The notes under the pieces are model-generated. The model saw only the letters and a program-made list of their open reading frames with translations. It was not told where the DNA came from and made no database searches. A stretch of 26,151 nt of DNA from CAZILN01 sp964540005 (GTDB lineage: Bacteria > Bacteroidota > Bacteroidia > Bacteroidales > SM23-62), in NCBI GenBank assembly GCA_964540005.1, contig CAZILN010000413.1, positions 1 to 26,151 of the forward strand, given 5' to 3'. This document shows positions 15,755 to 23,130 of the stretch, piece after piece. Made by a program: the position numbers and the translations under genes. The number at the start of each line of letters is the position of its first letter. The stretch's first letter is position 1.

Positions 15755-17116
15755 TTAATTATTTTTCTCATACAATTTGTTAAACTTTTCCACTGTGATC
15801 TTCTTGTTGTCCAGTGAGATTAATTCTTTCAATGTATTAACCACCTTATCCTCCTTCAGCCTGTCCACTATTTTATTCTTTTCTTCTTCGCGCTTAAGCA
15901 ACTCGCCAGCATAGTTATCCAGCTGTTCATCAGGAATATCTGAAAGACCGTACTGCATAAACTGCATTCTGGTGAAATTCCTGGCACCGCCCATTATTTC
16001 CTTATCCGTCACAATCAGTTCATGATTCTTAAAGACCTGGTCCCTGATCAATTGCCATTTAAGATCCTTTTCAAAGGCCGGAAATTCCTTCTCTAACTGC
16101 TCTTCCGTTACCTTTTCTTTATTAGTTATGATAAGCCATTTTTTAAGGAATTCAGCAGGAAGTTCAAGCGATAGTTTCTTCAGGAAATAATCCCTGATAT
16201 CAAGGCTGAGCCGGTATTCGCTTTCCTGCCTGAGGTTTGCCTCTATATCCTTGACAATCTGTTCTTTAAATTCTTCTTCTGAATTGACTATCCCTTCTCC
16301 GAACACCCTGTCAAACAGCTCCTGGTCGATCCGGGCTTCAGTGAATTTAGAGATCTCCTTTATATCAAACCTGAACAGGGGGGCGATCTCAGCTACCGTA
16401 GATTTATCTATCCTCAGAACAGATGCCAGTTCCGTATCATCAGGAAGGGCCTTTTTAACATCAAATACCACTGATTCCCCGATCTTGCGACCTGTAAGGC
16501 TTGTTTTTAATGAATCGTCCTTTATGACTTCCATGGTAAAGGAGCTGTTTTCGGCTACAATGCCATTCTCAATCACTTCACCACCTGATTCTACCTGGAT
16601 GAAATCTCCCTTCAATATCTCATCTCCAGTTATAAATTCGACCGGCTCCATGCTTCCGAATTTCCTGGCATAGTTAGTCCGGGTATCCTCAATCATCTTG
16701 TTTTCCACCTGTATATTATAAAAAGGGACCTTATCCTTTTTGGTAGGAGAGATCTCTATTCCGGGCGCCAGTCCCAGATCAAAGCTGAATTCAAATTCCG
16801 TATCATTCTCCCAGTCGATCTTCTCCTCAGAGTCTTCCTTCGGCAATGGTTCCCCCAGTATATGCAGCTTATTATCAAGCAGGTATTTAGAAATTGATTC
16901 TGAAAGGATTTTATTGATCTCTTCAAGCATGGCAGATCTGCCATACATTCTCCTTATCAGGCCCGCCGGCACCTTCCCGGGCCTGAAACCGTCCATCCTG
17001 GCCTTCTTCCGGTAATCCTCCAGCACCTCTGCCACCCTCGGTTCATAATCGCTTTTTTCAATTTTTACTGTCAGAACTGCATTCAGATCATCTGTATTTT
17101 CCTGTCTGATATCCAT
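15755..17116 (-). CDS. tig: Trigger factor, ribosome-associated chaperone
   Basis: Trigger factor binds at the ribosome exit tunnel and shields nascent chains. The 453-residue product has the ribosome-binding signature GFRPGKVP at 43-50 in the N-terminal domain, a degenerate middle (PPIase-like) region and a long helical C-terminal chaperone domain. The middle region lacks a clear FKBP active site, as I expect for Bacteroidota trigger factors. The order tig-clpP-clpX matches the classical bacterial arrangement. No promoter matching the phylum consensus was found in the 31 nt between the upstream terminator and the ATG. Confidence 0.93.
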   Translation of the reverse strand: MDIRQENTDDLNAVLTVKIEKSDYEPRVAEVLEDYRKKARMDGFRPGKVPAGLIRRMYGRSAMLEEINKILSESISKYLLDNKLHILGEPLPKEDSEEKIDWENDTEFEFSFDLGLAPGIEISPTKKDKVPFYNIQVENKMIEDTRTNYARKFGSMEPVEFITGDEILKGDFIQVESGGEVIENGIVAENSSFTMEVIKDDSLKTSLTGRKIGESVVFDVKKALPDDTELASVLRIDKSTVAEIAPLFRFDIKEISKFTEARIDQELFDRVFGEGIVNSEEEFKEQIVKDIEANLRQESEYRLSLDIRDYFLKKLSLELPAEFLKKWLIITNKEKVTEEQLEKEFPAFEKDLKWQLIRDQVFKNHELIVTDKEIMGGARNFTRMQFMQYGLSDIPDEQLDNYAGELLKREEEKNKIVDRLKEDKVVNTLKELISLDNKKITVEKFNKLYEKNN

Positions 17117-17147
17117 TATAGGTATTATTTTGTGAAATGAACGTGTG

Positions 17148-17177
17148 AAAAAACCCCTCCAGAGTACCCTGAAGGGG
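17148..17177 (-). terminator. Intrinsic terminator after tRNA-Leu
   Basis: On the minus strand CCCCTTCAG pairs with CTGGAGGGG (one G-U pair) around a 6-nt loop and is followed by six T. It lies 18 nt after the tRNA 3' end and 31 nt before the tig start, so it ends the tRNA transcript. Confidence 0.85.
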
Positions 17178-17195
17178 AGCTTTTCTTAATTATTG

Positions 17196-17277
17196 TGCGG
17201 ATGAAGGGACTCGAACCCCCACGCCGTTAGGCACCAGGTCCTAAACCTGGCGCGTCTACCAATTCCGCCACATCCGC
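17196..17277 (-). tRNA. tRNA-Leu, anticodon UAG
   Basis: An 82-nt class II tRNA. The acceptor stem GCGGATG pairs with CATCCGC, with discriminator A. The D-arm is TGGCGGAATTGGTAGACGC and the anticodon stem CCAGG/CCTGG encloses loop TTTAGGA with anticodon TAG. A long variable arm and the T-arm GGGGGTTCGAGTCCC follow. The long variable arm and anticodon give leucine (CUA and related codons). The 3' CCA is not encoded. It has its own promoter and terminator and lies between lptB and tig. Confidence 0.97.
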
Positions 17278-17288
17278 AAAATGCGCCG

Positions 17289-17320
17289 CAAATTTATTCT
17301 TTTTTACACTAACTGGCAAA
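17289..17320 (-). promoter_or_regulatory. Promoter of tRNA-Leu (exact Bacteroidota consensus)
   Basis: On the minus strand TTTG (17317-17320) is followed after 20 nt by TAAATTTG (17289-17296), an exact match to TTTG-N19/21-TAnnTTTG. The -7 box ends 11 nt before the mature tRNA 5' end. The -33 box directly abuts the lptB stop codon. Confidence 0.82.
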
Positions 17321-18046
17321 CTATTTCCGCAATTCAAATTTTTGTCCCAGGTATACCCTCCTTACCTGTTCATCCTGGGCCAGTTCGTTGGAAGTCCCCT
17401 GCTTCATGATGGTCCCTTCAAAAAGCAGGTAGGCCCTGTCAGTAATGGAGAGTGTTTCGTGGACATTATGGTCCGTAATGAGGATTCCGATATTCTTTTC
17501 TTTCAGGCTGGAAACAATTTCCTGGATATCTTCAACAGCTATGGGGTCCACACCTGCGAAGGGTTCATCAAGAAGGATGAATCTGGGGCTGAGGGCAAGG
17601 GCCCTGGCTATCTCCGTCCGGCGCCTTTCACCGCCCGAGAGCTGAATTCCATAGCTTTTACGGATCTTATCAAGTCCGAATTCCCTTAAAAGTGATTCCG
17701 TCCGTTCCCGCTGCTCCTCTCTCGACAGGGATGACATCTCAAGGACAGCCTGCAGGTTCGCCTCGACCGTAAGTTTCCTGAAAACGGAAGCCTCCTGCGA
17801 CAGGTAGCCGATTCCCAGCCTGGCCCGTTTATAGACCGGCTCTTTGGTGATCTCCCTGTCATCAATGAATATGCTTCCCCCATTTGGTACAATCAGTCCC
17901 ACGATCATATAAAAGGTTGTGGTTTTCCCTGCCCCGTTTGGTCCTAACAAGCCTACTATTTCTCCCTGTTCCACTGATATGGACACCTTTTTGACTACGG
18001 TCCTGGACTTATACCTTTTAACCAGGTGTTTTGTATGAAGTTGCAT
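17321..18046 (-). CDS. lptB: LPS export ABC transporter ATP-binding protein LptB
   Basis: LptB is the cytoplasmic ATPase of the LptB2FG complex, which extracts lipopolysaccharide from the inner membrane for transport to the outer membrane. The 241-residue product has Walker A GPNGAGKTT, signature QLSGGERRRTEIARAL, Walker B FILLDEPFAGVDP and H-loop ITDHNVHETL. The FAGVDPIAVEDIQ stretch and length fit LptB better than other ABC ATPases. A longer frame opens at 18133, overlapping tatC; the ATG at 18044-18046 gives the normal N-terminus (MQLHTKHLVKRY) and a 13-bp gap after tatC. LptF and LptG are not in the window. Confidence 0.94.
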   Translation of the reverse strand: MQLHTKHLVKRYKSRTVVKKVSISVEQGEIVGLLGPNGAGKTTTFYMIVGLIVPNGGSIFIDDREITKEPVYKRARLGIGYLSQEASVFRKLTVEANLQAVLEMSSLSREEQRERTESLLREFGLDKIRKSYGIQLSGGERRRTEIARALALSPRFILLDEPFAGVDPIAVEDIQEIVSSLKEKNIGILITDHNVHETLSITDRAYLLFEGTIMKQGTSNELAQDEQVRRVYLGQKFELRK

Positions 18047-18059
18047 ATCTAATATAGTA

Positions 18060-18884
18060 CTAATCCGTATCTTCTTTAAGCTCTTTCTCCTGTCTCTTGA
18101 GAATGCGCCTTGAAATGCCAATCCCCACTTCATATAAAATAATAAGCGGCAAAGACACCAGAACCTGACTGAAAATATCGGGAGGAGTAATAATAGCTGA
18201 TAATGCCAGGATCAGGATGAGGCTGTGCCTGCGGTATTTCTTCAGGAATGTCGGTGTGACCAGCCCAACTTTGGAAAGGAAATATACCAGTATGGGCAAT
18301 TCAAAAATTATGCCGGCAGCCAGCACTACCGATGCTATGGTTGACACATATGATATCAGGTTGATCTGGTTGGTGACCTGGTCGCTGACACTGTATGAAC
18401 CAAGGAAATGAACGGACAGGGGAACTATGATAAAATAGCCGAATACCACCCCCAGTAAAAACAACATGGATGAGTAAAAAACCGCCCCTCCGGCATGCTT
18501 CTTTTCTTTTGAGTAAAGCGCCGGGACTATAAACCTCCAGAATTCAAAAAAGACATAGGGGAATGCGACGACAAACCCGGCTATCAGGGAGACCATGATG
18601 TGCATGGAAAACTGTCCTGCCATCTTTATGCTGATCACCTCAAATGGCTGGGAATTAATGCATAATGTCATTACATTCACTATCCTTCCGAACTCGCAAA
18701 GCAGCCTGTTTGTAATGAACTCCGGTGTTTTAGGAGCAAGAATGATGTTATTAAAGACAATATCCTTGAAGACAAATGCCACGATTGCCACTACCAGAAT
18801 CCCTATGAACGCCCGGATGAGATGCCACCTCAGTTCTTCAAGATGTTCAAGAAAAGACATCTCATCATTTTTCTTCTTACTCAT
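18060..18884 (-). CDS. tatC: Sec-independent protein translocase TatC
   Basis: TatC is the inner-membrane receptor of the twin-arginine pathway, which exports folded proteins. The 274-residue protein begins with the conserved FLEHLEELRWHLIRA, has six hydrophobic segments and the PYVFFEFWRFIVPALYSKEKK block typical of the family. TatA/B are not adjacent. It is followed by lptB with a short gap, so the two are probably co-transcribed. It has a long 5' region with two palindromes. Confidence 0.95.
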   Translation of the reverse strand: MSKKKNDEMSFLEHLEELRWHLIRAFIGILVVAIVAFVFKDIVFNNIILAPKTPEFITNRLLCEFGRIVNVMTLCINSQPFEVISIKMAGQFSMHIMVSLIAGFVVAFPYVFFEFWRFIVPALYSKEKKHAGGAVFYSSMLFLLGVVFGYFIIVPLSVHFLGSYSVSDQVTNQINLISYVSTIASVVLAAGIIFELPILVYFLSKVGLVTPTFLKKYRRHSLILILALSAIITPPDIFSQVLVSLPLIILYEVGIGISRRILKRQEKELKEDTD

Positions 18885-18905
18885 GTCCTGTTATTATTGA
18901 CTCTT

Positions 18906-18924
18906 CTCGCAGCAGAGCTGCGAG
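18906..18924. repeat. Palindrome 1 of a related pair in the tatC-recQ gap
   Basis: The plus strand reads CTCGCAG, loop CAGAG, CTGCGAG: a perfect 7-bp stem. It shares its loop type and flanks with palindrome 2 at 18966-18986, but the stem sequence differs by matched changes. No T tract follows directly on either strand, so it is not a standard terminator. Confidence 0.75.
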
Positions 18925-18965
18925 GAATCATCGATTAATTGTCTGTTTTTATTTATGCTCACTAA

Positions 18966-18986
18966 CCCCGAAGCAGAACTTCGGGG
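18966..18986. repeat. Palindrome 2 of a related pair in the tatC-recQ gap
   Basis: The stem is CCCCGAAG with CTTCGGGG (perfect 8 bp), the loop CAGAA. It starts 41 nt after palindrome 1. After the stem both copies continue with an AT-rich tail of similar layout (GAATCATCGATTAATT against ATTATGTTCGCGTAATT). The two look like copies of one small hairpin repeat, possibly REP-like. Confidence 0.75.
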
Positions 18987-19029
18987 ATTATGTTCGCGTA
19001 ATTCAGCAATTTTTCTTAAATTTAATCTA

Positions 19030-19037
19030 CAAATGTA
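19030..19037 (-). promoter_or_regulatory. Candidate -7 element for the tatC-lptB transcript
   Basis: The minus strand reads TACATTTG, an exact match to TAnnTTTG. It would give a leader of about 140 nt containing both palindromes as RNA hairpins. A clear -33 TTG is not seen 19-21 nt upstream, so confidence is limited. Confidence 0.4.
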
Positions 19038-19172
19038 TTGATTCTTTTAAGATTTAATAATTAATAGAAAAACGTTCAGTACAGTAAAAAGTTATTTTAA
19101 AGTTAATTTCTTCCTCAGGGGTCAGGCTTTCAAGAATATTTCGTAAATTGATAGAAGGAAAAATCCTTATTA

Positions 19173-21359
19173 ATGAAGGCAGGAGCAGATATATCATTAA
19201 TAGATTGCCTTAAAAAATATTTTGGGTTTGACAGCTTCAAGGGAAACCAGGAAGTTATAATCCGGAGTATCCTGGCTGGCAATGATTCTTTTGTGCTGAT
19301 GCCCACCGGAGGAGGGAAATCACTGTGTTATCAATTGCCATCCCTGTTGATGGATGGAACAGCAGTAGTTATTTCCCCTCTGATTGCCCTGATGAAGAAC
19401 CAGGTCGATTCCATGCGTTCCTTCAGTACTGTGGACGGTATTGCTCATTTTCTTAATTCCTCCCTGACAAAATCCCAGATTGAACATGTTAAACAGGATC
19501 TGACCGACGGCAAGACAAAACTTTTATATGTAGCGCCTGAATCACTGACTAAGCAGGACAATATCGATTTTCTGAAAAAGATAAACATCTCATTCTATGC
19601 CGTGGATGAGGCGCACTGTATATCGGAATGGGGTCATGATTTCAGGCCTGAATACCGGCGGATCAGGCCCATCATTCTTGAAATCGGCAATGCCCCCATT
19701 ATTGCCCTTACTGCCACTGCCACGCCCAAGGTTCAGCATGACATCCAGAAAAACCTTGATATGCTGGAAGCAAATGTCTTCAAATCATCCTTCCGCAGGC
19801 ACAATCTCTATTATGAAGTCAGGACCAAGCTGAATGCCACCAAGGAAATTATCAAGTACATAGCCAATAATTCAGGAAAATCAGGGATCATCTACTGCCT
19901 CAGCAGGAAGAAAGTTGAAGAACTGGCCGAGACCCTTAAGGTAAACGGAATTAAGGCACTTCCCTACCATGCCGGTATGGATGCCGCCACCCGGTCGCTG
20001 AACCAGGACAATTTCCTGATGGAAGAAGTAGATGTCATCGTAGCCACCATAGCCTTTGGTATGGGCATTGATAAGCCTGATGTCCGGTTTGTCATTCATT
20101 ATGACATCCCCAAAAGCCTTGAAGGGTATTACCAGGAAACCGGGCGGGCCGGCAGGGACGGTGGTGAAGGGAAATGTATCTCATTTTACTCTTATAACGA
20201 TATCCAGAAACTTGAAAAATTTATGCAGGGAAAGCCCCTGGCTGAACAGGAAATCGGTAAACAGTTGCTGCTGGAAACTGTTGCATATTCAGAATCATCT
20301 GTTTGCAGGCCAAAACTCCTGCTGAATTATTTCGGCGAAACCATGGAAGGGCAGTGCGACAATTGCGACAATTGCCTTAATCCCAAGAAACAGATTGAAG
20401 GAAAAGAATTTATGGTTAAGGCCCTGGAAGCCGTTCTGGCAGTAAAAGAGAAATTTAAGGCTGAGCATGTATCAAATATTTTATCGGGTGATATAAATTC
20501 TGCAATTAAATCGTATAAACATCATAAATTATCTATATTTGGAACGGGTGGTGAACAGAAACCAAAATTCTGGAATGCCGTTCTGAGACAGGCACTTATA
20601 GCAGGTTTCACAACTAAAGATATTGAGAATTATGGCTTGCTGAAACTAACTCAAAAAGGAAAAGACTATCTAAAGAAACCCGTTTCTTTTATGATTACCG
20701 AGGACCACGAATACGAAGTATCTGATGACCAGGGGGCAATTCCTCCCGGTAGCAGGACTAGTACAGTAGATGAAGAATTATTCAGGATACTTGCTGACTT
20801 AAGGAAGAAGATATCTAAAAAACTTAATCTGCCACCCTTTGTCATATTCCAGGATCCTTCCCTTGAGGATATGGCTATCCAGTATCCTATAACCATGGAG
20901 GAATTGCAAAACATCCAGGGAGTTGGTGCCGGGAAGGCCCAGCGTTATGGTAAAGAATTTATTGAACTTATTAAAATATATGTGGATGAGAAGGAGATCA
21001 TCAGGCCCCAGGATATGGTGGTAAAATCTGTTGTGAACAAATCAGGACTAAAGGTCTTTATTATTCAAAGCATTGACCGTAAGATGTCGCTTGAAGATAT
21101 ATCCGACGCCAAGAACATTGAGATGAATGACCTTTTGAAAGAGATTGAAGCTATTGTCAACTCGGGAACCAAACTGAATATCAACTATTATATAGATGAA
21201 GTACTGGATACGGAACACCAGGAGGAAATTTATGAGTACTTCAGGGAAGCCGAAACAGAATCCATTGAAGAGGCGATCAATGAACTGGGTGAGGAAGAAT
21301 ATTCAGAAGAAGACATACGCCTGATGAGGATCAGGTTTGTTTCGGAGATGGGTCATTAA
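19173..21359 (+). CDS. recQ: ATP-dependent DNA helicase RecQ
   Basis: RecQ is a 3'-5' DNA helicase for recombination and fork repair. The 728-residue protein shows Walker A MPTGGGKS (43-50), the DEAH box (145-148), GHDFRPEYRRI, and motif VI ETGRAGRDGGEGKC. A zinc-binding region (CRPKLLLNYFGE followed by CDNCDNC) comes next, then an RQC-type winged-helix region and an HRDC domain at about 531-603. A further 125 residues, acidic at the end and helix-rich, extend past HRDC; E. coli RecQ is about 610 residues. I understand this extension to be typical of Bacteroidota RecQ. The ATG at 19173 gives a normal N-terminus. Divergent from tatC. Confidence 0.96.
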   Translation: MKAGADISLIDCLKKYFGFDSFKGNQEVIIRSILAGNDSFVLMPTGGGKSLCYQLPSLLMDGTAVVISPLIALMKNQVDSMRSFSTVDGIAHFLNSSLTKSQIEHVKQDLTDGKTKLLYVAPESLTKQDNIDFLKKINISFYAVDEAHCISEWGHDFRPEYRRIRPIILEIGNAPIIALTATATPKVQHDIQKNLDMLEANVFKSSFRRHNLYYEVRTKLNATKEIIKYIANNSGKSGIIYCLSRKKVEELAETLKVNGIKALPYHAGMDAATRSLNQDNFLMEEVDVIVATIAFGMGIDKPDVRFVIHYDIPKSLEGYYQETGRAGRDGGEGKCISFYSYNDIQKLEKFMQGKPLAEQEIGKQLLLETVAYSESSVCRPKLLLNYFGETMEGQCDNCDNCLNPKKQIEGKEFMVKALEAVLAVKEKFKAEHVSNILSGDINSAIKSYKHHKLSIFGTGGEQKPKFWNAVLRQALIAGFTTKDIENYGLLKLTQKGKDYLKKPVSFMITEDHEYEVSDDQGAIPPGSRTSTVDEELFRILADLRKKISKKLNLPPFVIFQDPSLEDMAIQYPITMEELQNIQGVGAGKAQRYGKEFIELIKIYVDEKEIIRPQDMVVKSVVNKSGLKVFIIQSIDRKMSLEDISDAKNIEMNDLLKEIEAIVNSGTKLNINYYIDEVLDTEHQEEIYEYFREAETESIEEAINELGEEEYSEEDIRLMRIRFVSEMGH

Positions 21360-21376
21360 CATCCTTCATACCAGGT

Positions 21377-22297
21377 GTGCTGCCGCCACACCCTATATAC
21401 AGTATCAGATTGGATTACATCTTACAAACAAAGGATCTCACTAAAAACTATGGTCACATTGTGGCCGTAAAGAACCTGTCGCTTACCATAAAACAGGGAA
21501 ATGTCTTTGGTATACTCGGACCCAACGGAAGCGGAAAAACCACCACTCTTTCTATCATAACGGGCGTGATACAGCAGGGGAACGGGGAATACTCATGGTT
21601 CGGACAGAAGCCTGCTTCCCGCCTGAGAAAAAGGATAGGGTCCCTTATAGAAGTCCCGCATTTCTATCCCTACCTGAGCCTTCAAAGGAACCTGCAGATT
21701 GTCGCATCAATCAAGGAGGTGCCGGAGGGTGATATAGATCGTGTCCTGCAGTTAACCGGATTATTTGAACGCCGGACCTCTGCATTCAGTACCCTGTCGC
21801 TGGGTATGAAACAGAGGCTGGCCCTTGCCGCTGTCCTGCTGGGAGACCCTGAAGTACTGGTACTGGATGAGCCGGCCAACGGGCTTGACCCTGAAGGGAT
21901 CGCCGAAGTACGGGCCATCATCCAGCGCGAGGCAGAGAAAAACAAGACTATAATCATGGCCAGCCATATCCTGGATGAAGTTGAAAAAGTATGCAGCCAT
22001 GTGGCCGTTCTTAAAAAGGGCGAGAGCATTGCCCAGGGACGCGTTCACGAACTGCTTGCCGAAGATGAACCGGTGATCATATCGGCCGATAACCTGTCTG
22101 TCCTTGAAGAAGAAATTATACGGTCAGGTATGACTTTATCTGTCAATAAGGACAACAATGACCTGATCGTCATCCTGAAAAAAGATTATCAGTCCGGGGA
22201 CCTGAATAAATTTGCCTTCAGCAAAGGGTTTGTTCTGAGCAAACTGGTCACCAGGAAAAAAAGCCTGGAGTCACAATTTCTGGAACTGGTAAAATAA
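21377..22297 (+). CDS. ABC transporter ATP-binding protein (ABC-2 type exporter)
   Basis: This is the ATPase of an ABC-2 type transporter with the permease encoded directly downstream (7-bp gap). Visible are Walker A GPNGSGKTTT, signature LSLGMKQRLALAAVLLG, Walker B VLVLDEPANGLDP and the H-loop in MASHILDEVEKV. The roughly 80-residue C-terminal tail is of the kind seen in BcrA/NatA-like proteins. The substrate cannot be told. No ATG is available at the start: GTG at 21377 gives the full frame, but TTG at 21410 (DYILQTKDLTK) fits the usual family N-terminus better. It starts 17 bp after recQ, so it could be transcribed with it. Confidence 0.9.
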   Translation: MLPPHPIYSIRLDYILQTKDLTKNYGHIVAVKNLSLTIKQGNVFGILGPNGSGKTTTLSIITGVIQQGNGEYSWFGQKPASRLRKRIGSLIEVPHFYPYLSLQRNLQIVASIKEVPEGDIDRVLQLTGLFERRTSAFSTLSLGMKQRLALAAVLLGDPEVLVLDEPANGLDPEGIAEVRAIIQREAEKNKTIIMASHILDEVEKVCSHVAVLKKGESIAQGRVHELLAEDEPVIISADNLSVLEEEIIRSGMTLSVNKDNNDLIVILKKDYQSGDLNKFAFSKGFVLSKLVTRKKSLESQFLELVK

Positions 22298-22304
22298 ATC
22301 AATC

Positions 22305-23129
22305 ATGAGGCAGCTCATCAGGCAGGAATTTATCAAAACATGGTATTACACCGGATTCAGGGTGATCATTATAATTCATTTCGTCCTGCTTTTTGCTGTG
22401 ATCCTTATCCCTTCCAGCCTGAATATAACGGTGCCCGGATTCAGTACGGATTATCTCTTCCGGTTCCCGAATGTATGGCAATACGTACCCTGGATTGCCA
22501 GCTGGTTCAATATCCTGCTGTCACTGCTGGTAATCATCCTGATATGCAATGAATACAATTTCATTACCTTCCGGCAATCTGTTATTAACGGCCTGAGTAA
22601 GAACGAGTTGTTTGCGGCCAAGGGAATTGTCATTCTCTGCCTGGCCCTATACAGTACTGCCCTGGTATTTGTGTTCAGCCTTACCTTCGGTTTTATTTTC
22701 ACCACTGACCTCTCCCTTGCACTGATTCTTGAGAATATCCGCGTTGCCTTCGTTTACCTGGTTCAGGTCATCGCCTATATGGCCTTTGCCATGTTTTTTG
22801 CAGTACTTTTCCGCAACACGGCACTGTCAATTGTACTGTTTTTTGTATACCGCCTTATATTCGAACCGGTACTCAGGCAGATCTTCCCGGCTGAAGCCAG
22901 GCTTTACTTTCCCATGAAGATCATTACCAACCTGACCCCCACTCCGGAATTTGTATCCATTTTTTCGGGCAACCAGCCTGAAGCCGGAGGAGTAGACGCC
23001 CTTGGCCTGCGCGAAATGGGACTCATTGCCCAGGAATTGCCCCTGTACCTGAATACCCTGCTTGCCCTTGGCTATATTGGCCTTCTTATCTGGGGCACAC
23101 TGTTCCTCCTTAAGAAAAGGAACCTGTAA
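22305..23129 (+). CDS. ABC-2 type transporter permease
   Basis: This 274-residue membrane protein has about six hydrophobic segments (starting near 20-40 and 65-85, the last near 250-268). A cytoplasmic start MRQLIRQEFIKTW and the layout of ABC-2 permeases follow. Segments such as EYNFITFRQSVINGLSKNE match the family's conserved cytoplasmic loop. It is the membrane partner of the ATPase encoded just upstream. The substrate is unknown. Its stop codon lies one base from the stop codon of the convergent oppC-like gene, leaving no room for a terminator between them. Confidence 0.88.
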   Translation: MRQLIRQEFIKTWYYTGFRVIIIIHFVLLFAVILIPSSLNITVPGFSTDYLFRFPNVWQYVPWIASWFNILLSLLVIILICNEYNFITFRQSVINGLSKNELFAAKGIVILCLALYSTALVFVFSLTFGFIFTTDLSLALILENIRVAFVYLVQVIAYMAFAMFFAVLFRNTALSIVLFFVYRLIFEPVLRQIFPAEARLYFPMKIITNLTPTPEFVSIFSGNQPEAGGVDALGLREMGLIAQELPLYLNTLLALGYIGLLIWGTLFLLKKRNL

Positions 23130-23130
23130 A

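Larger units (their letters stand above)
18885..19172. other. Divergent intergenic region between tatC and recQ
   Basis: This 288-bp AT-rich gap separates the divergent genes. It holds the two palindromes on the tatC side and the candidate minus-strand promoter element at 19030-19037. On the recQ side I found no confident promoter, riboswitch or ORF. Confidence 0.7.

Noticed and set aside
18047..18133. Upstream extension of lptB to 18133
   Set aside because: It overlaps tatC by 74 bp; ATG at 18046 gives the standard 241-residue protein.
18906..18986. The two palindromes as a bidirectional terminator pair
   Set aside because: Neither stem is followed directly by a T tract on either strand, and no gene ends here; both neighbours start from this gap.
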